A stretch of 64,000 bases of DNA from Oceaniglobus roseus (GTDB lineage: Bacteria; Pseudomonadota; Alphaproteobacteria; Rhodobacterales; Rhodobacteraceae), in assembly GCF_002869745.1 (NCBI RefSeq), contig NZ_PNOS01000005.1:1-64000 (forward strand). The letters run 5' to 3'. The stretch's first letter is position 1, and each line of letters opens with the position of its first letter. The notes beneath the pieces were generated by a model. The model made no database searches. It saw only the letters and a list, made by a program, of their open reading frames with translations, and had not been told where the DNA came from. Position numbers and translations under genes: made by a program. Shown here piece by piece: positions 1-8,281 of this stretch.

Positions 1-1190
1 CCCGGATCGCCGAGCGCCGCCAGCGCCGCGGCCAGTCCGGCGGCGTCGGCGCAGCATCGCGCGCCCCCCGCGTCGCCCAGCGCGGCGTAGGTCTCGGCGA
101 AATCCTCCACCTCTGGCCCGTGCAGCACCGGGCGGTCCAGCACCACCGCCTCGAACGGGTTCTTGCCGCGCTGCGCGGGACCGGGAACGGACAGGGAGTG
201 GCCCATGAACACGACATGGGCGAGGCGGTAGAACAGCCCCATCTCGCCGATGGTATCGGCCAGGTAGATGTCCGTCACCTCGGTGATCGCCTCGCCCCGG
301 CTGCGTCGCGCGACCTTCAGCTTGCGCGCCCGCGCCGCCGCCTCGGCCCCGTCGCCGTCGGTCACGTTCCTCGGCGCGAGGATCAGCAGCGGCGCGCCGC
401 CCTCGGCCTTCAGCATCCGCTGCGCCTCGGCCAGGAACCCCGCCTCCCGCCGCTCGGACGAGGCGGCGAGCCAGCGGAACCGCCCCTCCGATGCCGCTTC
501 CAGCCGCGCCAGTTCCTCCCCGTCGCAGGGGAGCGGCGCGCCGGCGGCCTTCAGCGGGCCCAGCACCTCGATCCGCGCGCGCGGCACGCCAAGCGCCGCG
601 AACCGCTCGGCGCTCGTCTCGTTCTGCACCAGCACCACCTCGAACAGACCCAGAAGCGCGCCGAACAGCCCCGGAGAGCGCTGACGCTTGGCGAAGTTGT
701 GCGCCGACATGCGGCTGTTGATCAGCGCCAGCGGGATGCCCCGCGCCGCCGTGGCGGAAAGCAGGCAGGGCCAGAGGTCCAGCTCGCTCACCACCGCCAC
801 GTCCGGGCGCCAGTGGTCGAGGAAGCGGCGCACCGGCCCCGCGGCGTCCACCGGCAGCATCTGGTGCACGACACCGGCCGGCAGCCCGACCCGCCCCAGC
901 GCCTCGGCCGAGGTGCGGGTCGAGGTCGTCAGCAGCACCTGCGCGCCGCTGTCCTCCGCCGCGCGGGCCAAGAGCGGCAGCAAGGCAAGGCTCTCGCCCA
1001 CGCTCAGGGCGTGGAACCACAGAACCCGGCCGGGGCGACGCGGCGCCATGCCGCGCCCGAACTTCTCGGGCAGGCGCGCCGGATCCTCCTTGCCGCGGCG
1101 CACCCGCCGCGCCATGGCGAGCCGCCACAGCGGCGCCGAGACCGCCGCCAGCGCCAGATAGACCGAAAGCCCCCGAGACCGCTTCGCCAT
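1..1190 (-). CDS. waaA: 3-deoxy-D-manno-octulosonic acid transferase (partial, C-terminus off window)
   Basis: WaaA (KdtA, glycosyltransferase family 30) adds Kdo from CMP-Kdo to lipid IVA at the inner face of the cytoplasmic membrane, the step that starts the lipopolysaccharide core. The frame reads from an ATG at 1190 leftward and is still open at base 1, so about 396 residues are visible and the C-terminus is missing. The N-terminal hydrophobic stretch (VYLALAAVSAPLWRLAM) fits the usual membrane anchor. It is followed by the family-typical WFHALSVGES segment, then NSRMS, and further on GHSL and an NPFEAV segment typical of the UDP-sugar-transferase-like C-lobe. It is divergent from the RgpF-type gene at 1290, which also suggests a cell-surface glycan locus. 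Identity is confident; the downstream neighbour is not visible. Confidence 0.93.
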   Translation of the reverse strand, partial: MAKRSRGLSVYLALAAVSAPLWRLAMARRVRRGKEDPARLPEKFGRGMAPRRPGRVLWFHALSVGESLALLPLLARAAEDSGAQVLLTTSTRTSAEALGRVGLPAGVVHQMLPVDAAGPVRRFLDHWRPDVAVVSELDLWPCLLSATAARGIPLALINSRMSAHNFAKRQRSPGLFGALLGLFEVVLVQNETSAERFAALGVPRARIEVLGPLKAAGAPLPCDGEELARLEAASEGRFRWLAASSERREAGFLAEAQRMLKAEGGAPLLILAPRNVTDGDGAEAAARARKLKVARRSRGEAITEVTDIYLADTIGEMGLFYRLAHVVFMGHSLSVPGPAQRGKNPFEAVVLDRPVLHGPEVEDFAETYAALGDAGGARCCADAAGLAAALAALGDP

Positions 1191-1289
1191 GTCCTGCCTC
1201 CCGTTGCCGCGCGGGCCGCGCGCGTATAGCACGCGGGGAAACGCTCCGGCCCGCCCCGGAGGCCCTGAACATAGAGGCGCCCCCCGACC

Positions 1290-2411
1290 ATGGCCAGTCC
1301 GCCCCCCCTCTGGAAGATCCGCCGCGAGCTCGACCGGCTGGGCCGGCAGATCCTCGGCGCGACCGAGATCGTGACCGGCCCGGTGCAGCGCGCCCGGTAC
1401 GAACGGCGACGCGCGGCGGAGACGCGGGTGACGCCGGGGGCGCAGCCGCGGACCGGCAGGGTGGCGATCCTTGTGGTGTACCAGCCGAAGGGCCTGCCGC
1501 CGTCGCTGATGCTGACCTGCCGCCACCTGTCGGAACAGGGCTACGCCACCCTCGCCGTCTGCAACACGCCCCTGAGCGGGGTCGACCGCGCGCGGCTGAC
1601 CGCCGCCACATGGCGCGTGATCGAGCGCCCGAACTTCGGCTACGACTTCGGCGGCTACCACGAGGGTCTGCGCCACCTCGCCGCCGAGAGCATCGCCCCC
1701 TCGCGCCTGCTGCTGATGAACGACAGCACCTGGTTTCCCGTCCACGGCTCCTCCGACATCATCGAGCGGATGGAGGCCAGCCCCGCGCAGGTGCTTGGCG
1801 CGCAGGTCTTCGGACGCTTCGGCCAGCCGAACGGGCGGCGCGGGGGGCCGCCGATGCTGGGGTCGTACTTCCTGATGTTCAAGGACAGGGCGCTGGCCCA
1901 TCCCGCCTTCACCGGCTTCTGGAAGGACTACCGTCTCTCCTCGAACAAGGAGATCGTGCTGCGCCGGGGCGAACGGGCGCTGTCGGACACCATGATGGCC
2001 AGCGGCCTGCCCGTCGAAGGCGTCTTCCCGCGCGAACGATTCGACGCGGTGCTGCACGGCCTCCCCGATGCCGACCTGCACGCCGCCCTCCGCTTCGCCG
2101 TCTGCATGATCCCGGCGTTGGAAGAGCGGCGGCAGACCCAACTGGCAAGGCCCCCCGTCGTCCCCGGCTGGCGGGAGGAGACGCTGGCGATCCTGCAAGC
2201 GGCGGCGGAGTCGAAGAACTTCATCGGCTCCGTCCCGCTGGTGGCGCTGCGCCATATGGGGATGCCCTTCATCAAGAAGAACGCCGAGCGCCACTATGTC
2301 CGCGCCCGCCACGCCATCCTCGCCGCCACCGCCGAGGGGCTGCTGCCCGACCTCCACCCGGACGTGCGCGCCGAGATCGAGGCGCTGGCGGCCCGCCAGC
2401 CCGACGCCTAG
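1290..2411 (+). CDS. rhamnan synthesis F (RgpF) family protein
   Basis: 373 residues starting at an ATG 99 bases from the divergent waaA start. Around residue 110 the sequence NFGYDFGGYHEGL matches the signature of the RgpF family (Pfam PF05045), followed by LLMNDSTWFP, also typical of that family. RgpF proteins act in assembling rhamnose-containing or other surface polysaccharides; the exact chemistry is not well established, and the sugar cannot be predicted here. No signal peptide or clear transmembrane helix is seen, so it is probably cytosolic or peripheral. Its stop codon shares the bases CTAG with the convergent glcF stop. Family assignment is confident; the role is inferred. Confidence 0.82.
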   Translation: MASPPPLWKIRRELDRLGRQILGATEIVTGPVQRARYERRRAAETRVTPGAQPRTGRVAILVVYQPKGLPPSLMLTCRHLSEQGYATLAVCNTPLSGVDRARLTAATWRVIERPNFGYDFGGYHEGLRHLAAESIAPSRLLLMNDSTWFPVHGSSDIIERMEASPAQVLGAQVFGRFGQPNGRRGGPPMLGSYFLMFKDRALAHPAFTGFWKDYRLSSNKEIVLRRGERALSDTMMASGLPVEGVFPRERFDAVLHGLPDADLHAALRFAVCMIPALEERRQTQLARPPVVPGWREETLAILQAAAESKNFIGSVPLVALRHMGMPFIKKNAERHYVRARHAILAATAEGLLPDLHPDVRAEIEALAARQPDA

Positions 2412-3778
2412 ACCGCCGTCGCAACCTCCTTCATCGCCGCGGGCTTCGGTCCCCCCGTCGCCCAGTCCAGAAGTTCGACGGTGTGCACGATGGGCACGCC
2501 GACGGACTGCCCGATCTGCATCATGCAGCCGATGTTGCCCGCCGCGATCACCTGCGGCTTCACCGCCGCCAGCGTCGCCACCTTGCGCGCCTTCAGCTGC
2601 TTCGAAATCTCCGGCTGCATCAGGTTGTACGTCCCCGCCGAGCCGCAGCAGAGGTGGCTGTCCTTCGGCTCCACCACCTCGAACCCCGCCCGCTTCAGCA
2701 GGTCCTTCGGATAGGTCTTGATCTTCTGCCCGTGCTGGAGCGAACAGGCCGCGTGATAGGCCACCCGCATCCCGCCATGCACCGGCGCCGGAATGCCCTC
2801 CGCATCCGTGCCCGCCACCAGCTCCTTCGCCATGTTGTGCGGCGTCTCGTGCGGCGTCTTCGGCAGCAGCTCCATCAGCACCTCGCTCACGTCCTTCGCC
2901 AGGGCCGACACCTTCGCCGCCTCCTCCGCCAGCGTGTCGGTGCGGAACATGTGGCCATAGTCCTTCACGGTCGTCCCGCAACCGCTCGTGTTGATCACGA
3001 TCGCGTCGAGCGGTGCCTTCGCATCCTCAGCCAGCCAGGCGCGGATGTTCCTCGCCGCCGCCGCGTGGCTCTCGTCCTCGCGCCCCATGTGGTGCACCAG
3101 CGCGCCGCAGCAGCCCATGCCCTTCGCCACCACCACCTCGGCCCCGAGGCGGGTCAGCAGGCGGATGGTCGAGTCGTTGATGTCGGTGTTCAGCGCCCGC
3201 TGCGCGCAGCCGGTCATCAGCGCGACCCGCATCTTCCGCGCGCCTTCGGCCGGGAACACCTGCGGATCGTCGTTGCGGCTGACCGGCGGCACCGTCTTCG
3301 GCGCCATCTCCAGCATCGCCTTCAGCCGCTGGTCCGGCACCAGGAACGCGAACGGCCGCCCGATCTTCGCCCCGAGCAGCGCCAGCCGGAACCGCCCCGG
3401 ATAGGGCAGCACCCGCGACAGCGTCCAGCGCAGCACCCGCTCGAACAGGGGCCGCTTGTACGTCTTCTCGATATGCGCGCGGGCGTGATCGACCAGATGC
3501 ATGTAATGCACCCCCGAGGGACAGGTCGTCATGCAGGCGAGGCAGGACAGGCACCGGTCAATGTGCTTCACCGTCTTGGCGTCGGCATCCCGCCCGCTCT
3601 CCAGCATCTCCTTGATGAGATAGATCCGCCCCCGCGGCGAATCGAGCTCGTCCCCTAGCACCTGGTAGGTCGGGCAGGTCGCCGTGCAGAAGCCGCAGTG
3701 GACGCAGGCCCTCAGGATCTCGTTCGACCGCGCGGTGGCGGGATCCTTCAGTTGCTCGGGCGTGAATTCAGTGCGCAT
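2408..3778 (-). CDS. glcF: glycolate oxidase iron-sulfur subunit
   Basis: GlcF is the iron-sulfur subunit of membrane-associated glycolate oxidase (GlcDEF), which converts glycolate to glyoxylate and passes electrons to the respiratory chain. The 456-residue product has two 4Fe-4S ferredoxin motifs, CVHCGFCTATCP (Cys 25, 28, 31, 35) and CLSCLACMTTCP (Cys 76, 79, 82, 86), followed by two cysteine-rich CCG-type domains with CCGA and CCGSAG. An ATG at 3778 was chosen because the ferredoxin domain follows at the expected distance; an in-frame upstream extension to 3865 lies wholly within the preceding gene. The start overlaps the end of the receiver gene (3768) by 11 bases, so translation is probably coupled. 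Its length is somewhat above E. coli GlcF (about 407). Confidence 0.95.
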   Translation of the reverse strand: MRTEFTPEQLKDPATARSNEILRACVHCGFCTATCPTYQVLGDELDSPRGRIYLIKEMLESGRDADAKTVKHIDRCLSCLACMTTCPSGVHYMHLVDHARAHIEKTYKRPLFERVLRWTLSRVLPYPGRFRLALLGAKIGRPFAFLVPDQRLKAMLEMAPKTVPPVSRNDDPQVFPAEGARKMRVALMTGCAQRALNTDINDSTIRLLTRLGAEVVVAKGMGCCGALVHHMGREDESHAAAARNIRAWLAEDAKAPLDAIVINTSGCGTTVKDYGHMFRTDTLAEEAAKVSALAKDVSEVLMELLPKTPHETPHNMAKELVAGTDAEGIPAPVHGGMRVAYHAACSLQHGQKIKTYPKDLLKRAGFEVVEPKDSHLCCGSAGTYNLMQPEISKQLKARKVATLAAVKPQVIAAGNIGCMMQIGQSVGVPIVHTVELLDWATGGPKPAAMKEVATAV

Positions 3779-4685
3779 GGCGAAGTCCTGTGTGACGGAA
3801 AACGAAGCCCCGGACATCCGTGGGCGAATCGGTGACAAGGCCGGCCCCGGCCTCCAGCGCGGCACCTCCCTGCCGCACCCCCCGGGCCGAGGTATAGACG
3901 ACGGTCGGCACGCGGATGTCGGCCCCCTGCATCTGCTTCAGAAGCCGCGTGCCGGCATCGGGCACATAGGTGCCAAGCTCCTCCAGCCGCCCCTGGTCGG
4001 TGATGACCACGGCAAACCGGTCGGGCTCGGCCCAGAGCTGGGCGATGGCCTCCCGCGTGGTCCTGACCAGCTCGACCTCCAGCCCCTCGGCCTGGAAGGC
4101 GGCGATCAGCGCGGCATTGCCCGAAGGCTCGTCATCGACCCAGAGGATCCGCTGCGGCGGCCGCGTGGCGCTCGCTGGGGGCGGCGGCGCGGGGGACGGG
4201 GCGGGGGACTGGGCGGGCGGCTCGGGGAACAGGCCGCCGGGCGCATCCGGCGCGAAGGGATCGCCCTCCTTGCGCGGCGCCTCTCCCTCCCGCGCCGGCG
4301 GGGCGCCGAACGGACGGAGCAGGTCGTCGGACCAGTCCGCAAGCGAGGGTTTCGCCTCCGAAAGCGCCGCCACCTTGCTCTGCAGATCGTCGATCTGCGC
4401 CCTGAGCTGATCCGTCGCCTCCTGCGCCGACAATTCGAACGGCCCCATCTTCACCGTGAACTTCCGCGTCTCGAAGATCCCCTGCAGCACGGGCCAGAGC
4501 CTGACGATCAAAAACAGCACCGCCGCCGGGATCAGGAGAGCCGACAGCGCCTCGGTCACCGCCACGAACCGGTCCGCCGCCCCCTGCCCCGCCGCCAGCT
4601 TCTCGGCCGCCGCGGCGGCCCGGCTCGCGGCCTCCACCGCCTGGCAGAGCTGCGCCTCGCTGCCGGAGAGCCCCTCGCACGCCAT
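3768..4685 (-). CDS. membrane-tethered receiver-like protein inside the glc operon
   Basis: 305 residues. A transmembrane helix is visible at about 48-70 (SALLIPAAVLFLIVRLWPVL). It is followed by a short predicted coiled coil (about 84-110), a proline-rich linker (about 125-177) and a receiver-like domain from 178 to 295. The receiver keeps the acidic pair (Asp184, Asp185 in LWVDDEP), a likely phospho-acceptor Asp230 in VVITDQGR, and Thr265/Ser266 in VYTSARG. The usual conserved lysine of the fifth strand is not seen; VTDSP stands at that place. It lies between glcE (3-base gap) and glcF (11-base overlap), so it is co-transcribed with glycolate oxidase. No kinase gene is nearby. It may sense or organise something at the membrane; the function is unknown and the receiver may not be phosphorylated. 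Confidence 0.75.
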   Translation of the reverse strand: MACEGLSGSEAQLCQAVEAASRAAAAAEKLAAGQGAADRFVAVTEALSALLIPAAVLFLIVRLWPVLQGIFETRKFTVKMGPFELSAQEATDQLRAQIDDLQSKVAALSEAKPSLADWSDDLLRPFGAPPAREGEAPRKEGDPFAPDAPGGLFPEPPAQSPAPSPAPPPPASATRPPQRILWVDDEPSGNAALIAAFQAEGLEVELVRTTREAIAQLWAEPDRFAVVITDQGRLEELGTYVPDAGTRLLKQMQGADIRVPTVVYTSARGVRQGGAALEAGAGLVTDSPTDVRGFVFRHTGLRHAH

Positions 4686-4688
4686 GGC

Positions 4689-5807
4689 CTATCCCATCCG
4701 CCCCGGGTTCAGCACGCCGCGCGGATCGAACTTGGCCCGCAAACCCGCGCTGATCGCCGCCAGCGGCGCCGGTTCGGGGTGGAAGGTCCCGAGCGCCCCG
4801 TGGGTCTCGGCCGCCCCGCGCACCAGAGTCGCATGGCCCTTCACGCTTGGCAGCATCGCCCGCAGGTCCGTGCCCGGCGCCACCCCGGCCCAGACCAGCC
4901 CGCCGCCCCAGTCCATCAGCACCTCGGCACCGCCCAGCGCCGCCACCACGGCGGGCGCGTCCGACGGCTTGACCGAGATCCGCCAGACGTCCTGCCCGTT
5001 CCCGGCGAACATCGACGCATCGCGCACCCCGCGCCAGACCTCCGCCACCGCTTCCGGGTCGCGCTCGACCTGCGGCGCGCCGAACCCGGCCAGAACCTCC
5101 GACAGCCGCCCGACGCGGTAGTCCACCGAAGCCTCGAACCCCTCGATCCGGACCAGCGTCCGCGCCTCCCCCGGCAGATGCGCCGCCCCCGTCACCTCGA
5201 AGGGCGAGCCGAGCGCCGCCGACAGCAGCGAAACCGCCCGCTCCACCGAAAGCCCGCCGAAGGCCAGCGTGGCCGACGCGGGGGTCTTCGGCAGCACCTT
5301 GAACGACACCTCCGTCAACACGCCCAGCGTGCCGAAAGACCCGGCCATCAGCTTCACCAGGTCATAGCCGGTGACGTTCTTCATCACCCGTCCGCCGTTC
5401 TTCACGACATCGCCGCGCCCGTCCACGAAGCGCACGCCGATCAGCGCATCCCGCGCCGCGCCGACCTGGATCCGCCGCGGCCCCGAAACGTTCGCCGCCA
5501 CAACCCCGCCGATGGTCGGCTCTCCGCTGGTGCCCAGCAGCCCGCGGTGATCCATTGGCTCGAAGGCCAGCCGCTGGTTCTCCTCCGCCAGCGCCGCCTC
5601 GACCTCGGCCAGGGGCGTTCCCGCCTTCGCCACCAGCGTCAGCGCGCCGGGTTCGTAGAGCGTGATGCCCGACAGCCCCGCCGTCGACAGCCTGACCCCG
5701 TTCGTCGCGGGCCCGGGCCCCCGGGTGCCGCCGCCCTCGATCCAGAGCGGCCCCTCGGCCCCTTTCACGATCTCCGACAGTTCCGCCTCGTCCTTCGGCT
5801 TCAACAT
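4689..5807 (-). CDS. glcE: glycolate oxidase FAD-binding subunit
   Basis: GlcE is the second FAD-binding (PCMH-type) subunit of glycolate oxidase. The 372-residue protein has the segment TIGGVVAANVSGPRR and then VKNGGRVMKNVTGYDLVKL, both hallmarks of GlcE. It ends in FDPRGVLNPGRM, the common C-terminus of FAD_binding_4 oxidases. The ATG at 5807 is preceded by AAGGAGGA at good spacing, which decides against a longer in-frame start at 5876. It lies 132 bases after glcD and 3 bases before the receiver-like gene. Confidence 0.94.
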   Translation of the reverse strand: MLKPKDEAELSEIVKGAEGPLWIEGGGTRGPGPATNGVRLSTAGLSGITLYEPGALTLVAKAGTPLAEVEAALAEENQRLAFEPMDHRGLLGTSGEPTIGGVVAANVSGPRRIQVGAARDALIGVRFVDGRGDVVKNGGRVMKNVTGYDLVKLMAGSFGTLGVLTEVSFKVLPKTPASATLAFGGLSVERAVSLLSAALGSPFEVTGAAHLPGEARTLVRIEGFEASVDYRVGRLSEVLAGFGAPQVERDPEAVAEVWRGVRDASMFAGNGQDVWRISVKPSDAPAVVAALGGAEVLMDWGGGLVWAGVAPGTDLRAMLPSVKGHATLVRGAAETHGALGTFHPEPAPLAAISAGLRAKFDPRGVLNPGRMG

Positions 5808-5900
5808 GCCGGTCCTCCTTCCCCGTCCGCGCGGCCCCGCCGGACGGTCCACCGGCCCGCAGAAGGAGACCCGCAAAGTCCCCTTCCCCGAACCCCCTGC

Positions 5901-5939
5901 TTCTTCTTTGCAAAAATACTCAATTCCCCGACGCCCGCC
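5901..5939 (+). repeat. dispersed intergenic motif, copy A (diverged 3' half)
   Basis: CTTCTTTGCAAAAATACT followed by a diverged C-rich segment. It shares its core (CTTTG, A-rich run, ATA, then a CCCCG/GCCCGCC block) with three other intergenic sites in this window. It lies in the glcD-glcE gap, so it would be transcribed within the operon. Confidence 0.5.
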
Positions 5940-7391
5940 TCACGCGGCACGCCGGGACGAGGCACCCCGGCGCGACTCGGACGATGCCAGCGGAAACACC
6001 TTCGCCGGGTTCAGCAGCCACTGAGGGTCAAACACGTCCTTCACCCTCAGCTGCGCCTCCAGGTCGACCCCGTTGTACTGGTCCACCATCAGGTCGCGCT
6101 TCTCGATCCCGACGCCATGCTCGCCGGTCAGGCAGCCGCCGACCTCGACGCACAGCCGCAGGATGTCCGCCCCGAAGGCCTCGCACTTCTCCAGGTCGCC
6201 CTCCTTGTTGGCGTCGAACAGGATCAGCGGGTGCATGTTGCCGTCCCCGGCGTGGAACACGTTGCCCACGTCCAGCCCGTACTCCTTCGACATCTCCCCG
6301 ATCCGCTTCAGCACATGGGGCAGCGACGATACGGGAATGGTGCCGTCCAGGCACATGTAGTCGTTGATCTGCCCCATCGCCCCGAAGGCCGACTTCCGCC
6401 CCAGCCAGATCGCCGCCGACTGCTCGGCCGACTGGCTCTCGCGCAGTTCCACCGGGTTGTGGGTCTTCGCGATGCCGGTGATGACCGAAAGCTGCTCGGC
6501 GATCTCTTCCTCGGACCCCTCGACCTCGACGATCAGCAGCGCCTCGCAGTCCGGGTATCCCGCATGGGCGAAGGCCTCGGTCGCGCGGATGCAGGGGCGG
6601 TCCATGAACTCGATGGCCACCGGCAGCACGCCCGCCTTGATGATGTCGGACACGCAGGCCCCCGCCACCTCGTTGCTGTCGAACCCGATCAGCACCGGCC
6701 GCGCCCCCTCGGGCTTCCTCAGGATCCTCAGCGTCGCCTCGGTCACGATCCCAAGCTGCCCTTCCGAGCCGCAGATCACCCCCAGCAGGTCCAGCCCGCC
6801 CGCGTCCAGGTGCGCGCCGCCGATCTCGACAACCTTGCCGTCCATCAGCACCATGGTCACGCCCAGGAGGTTGTTCGTCGTCACGCCGTACTTCAGGCAA
6901 TGCGCCCCGCCCGAGTTCATGCCGATGTTCCCGGCGATCGCGCAGGCCAGCTGCGACGACGGGTCGGGGGCATAGAAGAACCCGTCCTCCTCCACCGCGC
7001 CGGTCACCGAAAGGTTCGTCCGCCCCGACTGCACGCGGATGTAGCGGTCGGCGTAGTTCGTCTCGATCACGCCGTTCATCCGCGCGACCCCCAGGATCAC
7101 GCAGTCCGCCGTGGGCAGCGCGCCCCCCGCCAGCGACGTGCCCGAACCGCGGGGCACCACCGGCACGCCTTCCTCGTGGCAAACCTTCAGCACCGCCGAG
7201 ACCTCCTCGGTCGTCGAGGGCAGAACGGCGCAGAGCGGCGCACAGCGATAGGCAGTCAGCGCGTCGCACTCATAGGCGCGGGTCTCGTGCGGCTCATGGA
7301 TCACGGCGTCGGCGGGCAGCACCTGCTGCAGCCGCTTCACGATCTCGGCCTTGCGGCCCAGGATCGCGGCGTCGGGAACGGGCATGTCCAT
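5940..7391 (-). CDS. glcD: glycolate oxidase FAD-linked subunit
   Basis: GlcD is the catalytic FAD-linked subunit of glycolate oxidase (FAD-binding type 4 plus FAD-linked oxidase C-terminal domain). The 483-residue protein carries VPRGSGTSLAGGALP, the FAD pyrophosphate loop, then NIGMNSGGAHCLKYG, and near the C-terminus HAGDGNMHPLILFD and GEHGVGIEK, all standard for this family. The ATG at 7391 is preceded by GAGGGAGAG, a good ribosome-binding site; longer in-frame starts are rejected because they lack conserved sequence. It is the first gene of glcD-E-receiver-F. A palindrome-rich promoter region lies upstream at 7411-7448. Confidence 0.96.
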   Translation of the reverse strand: MDMPVPDAAILGRKAEIVKRLQQVLPADAVIHEPHETRAYECDALTAYRCAPLCAVLPSTTEEVSAVLKVCHEEGVPVVPRGSGTSLAGGALPTADCVILGVARMNGVIETNYADRYIRVQSGRTNLSVTGAVEEDGFFYAPDPSSQLACAIAGNIGMNSGGAHCLKYGVTTNNLLGVTMVLMDGKVVEIGGAHLDAGGLDLLGVICGSEGQLGIVTEATLRILRKPEGARPVLIGFDSNEVAGACVSDIIKAGVLPVAIEFMDRPCIRATEAFAHAGYPDCEALLIVEVEGSEEEIAEQLSVITGIAKTHNPVELRESQSAEQSAAIWLGRKSAFGAMGQINDYMCLDGTIPVSSLPHVLKRIGEMSKEYGLDVGNVFHAGDGNMHPLILFDANKEGDLEKCEAFGADILRLCVEVGGCLTGEHGVGIEKRDLMVDQYNGVDLEAQLRVKDVFDPQWLLNPAKVFPLASSESRRGASSRRAA

Positions 7392-7410
7392 CGCGTCTCT
7401 CCCTCTCGGT

Positions 7411-7448
7411 ATTGGTAAGGAAATATAACCAATTTTGCCATCTGGCAA
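7411..7448. promoter_or_regulatory. candidate operator/promoter upstream of glcD
   Basis: This AT-rich stretch in GC-rich DNA holds two inverted repeats: ATTGGT (7411-7416) with AACCAAT (7427-7433), and TTGCCA (7435-7440) with TGGCAA (7443-7448). TTGGT/ACCAA half-sites are known for FCD-type GntR regulators such as PdhR and LldR, and glc operons are often controlled by the related GlcC. The spacing here is wider than theirs. On the minus strand a TATATT-like -10 overlaps the first repeat. No gntR gene is visible in the window. Confidence 0.5.
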
Positions 7449-7478
7449 GCGTGCCTCCCCCATCCTACAACAAAACCC

Positions 7479-8192
7479 ATGGATCTGCTCGACCGACTCG
7501 CGCTGCTTTCGCCGCTCGACGCCGCGGCGGTCCTGCTGCTGCTTGCCGCCTCCGCCGCCATCGGCTGGTGGATCGAGCGCCCCGCCGCCGCCCGCCCCTC
7601 CGTCACGGTGCTGATGGCCCAGTACCGCCGCGACTGGATGGTCGAGATGGTGACGCGCGAGCCGCGGATCTTCGACGCCACCATCCTCGGCTCGCTCCGC
7701 CAAGGCACGTCGTTCTTCGCATCGACCTGCGTCATCGCCATCGGCGGCGTCCTCGCGCTGATCGGCAATGCCGAGCGGCTGGCCGGCGTCGCCGCCGACC
7801 TCACCGCAAGCGAGGTGCCGCTGGCGATCTGGGAGCTGAAGCTCGGCCTTGTCGCGCTGATCCTCACCAACGCCTTCCTGAAATTCGTCTGGTCGAACCG
7901 CCTGTTCGGCTATTGCGCCGTGGTCATGGCGGCGGTGCCGAACGCCCCCGACCATCCCCTTGCCTATCCCCGCGCCGCGCAGGCGGGCGAGCTGAACGTG
8001 CGCGCCGCCTGGAACTTCAACCGTGGCCTGCGCTCCATGTACTTCGCCCTTGCCGCCCTCGCCTGGCTGCTCGGCCCCGCCGCGCTGATCCTCGCCACCG
8101 CGCTCACCCTCTGGCTGCTCTGGTCGCGCGAGTTCCTGTCCCGCCCCCGCGAGGTGCTGATGGAGGAAGGCCCGGGAACGCCCGAGCCCTGA
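7479..8192 (+). CDS. DUF599 family membrane protein
   Basis: 237 residues with about four hydrophobic segments (about 10-28, 75-97, 115-135 and 185-215). The middle, with SVTVLMAQYRRDWMVEM and the following REPRIFDATILGSLRQGTSFFAST, matches the DUF599 family of inner-membrane proteins, whose function is unknown. The ATG at 7479 follows the divergent glc promoter region, so this gene may share that control region. It precedes the HupE-like gene by about 90 bases on the same strand. Confidence 0.82.
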   Translation: MDLLDRLALLSPLDAAAVLLLLAASAAIGWWIERPAAARPSVTVLMAQYRRDWMVEMVTREPRIFDATILGSLRQGTSFFASTCVIAIGGVLALIGNAERLAGVAADLTASEVPLAIWELKLGLVALILTNAFLKFVWSNRLFGYCAVVMAAVPNAPDHPLAYPRAAQAGELNVRAAWNFNRGLRSMYFALAALAWLLGPAALILATALTLWLLWSREFLSRPREVLMEEGPGTPEP

Positions 8193-8281
8193 CGGACACC
8201 CCGCAACCGGCGACAGGGCCGTAGACCCCGCCCGGTTCCTGCGGCATGATCCCCCGACACATCGCCAACAGGACACCCGAC

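Noticed and set aside
3684-7418. Very long open frame on the plus strand across glcF-glcE-glcD
   Set aside because: It is antisense to three clear glycolate oxidase genes, is Arg/Pro/Gln-rich, and has no domain; such frames are expected in GC-rich DNA.
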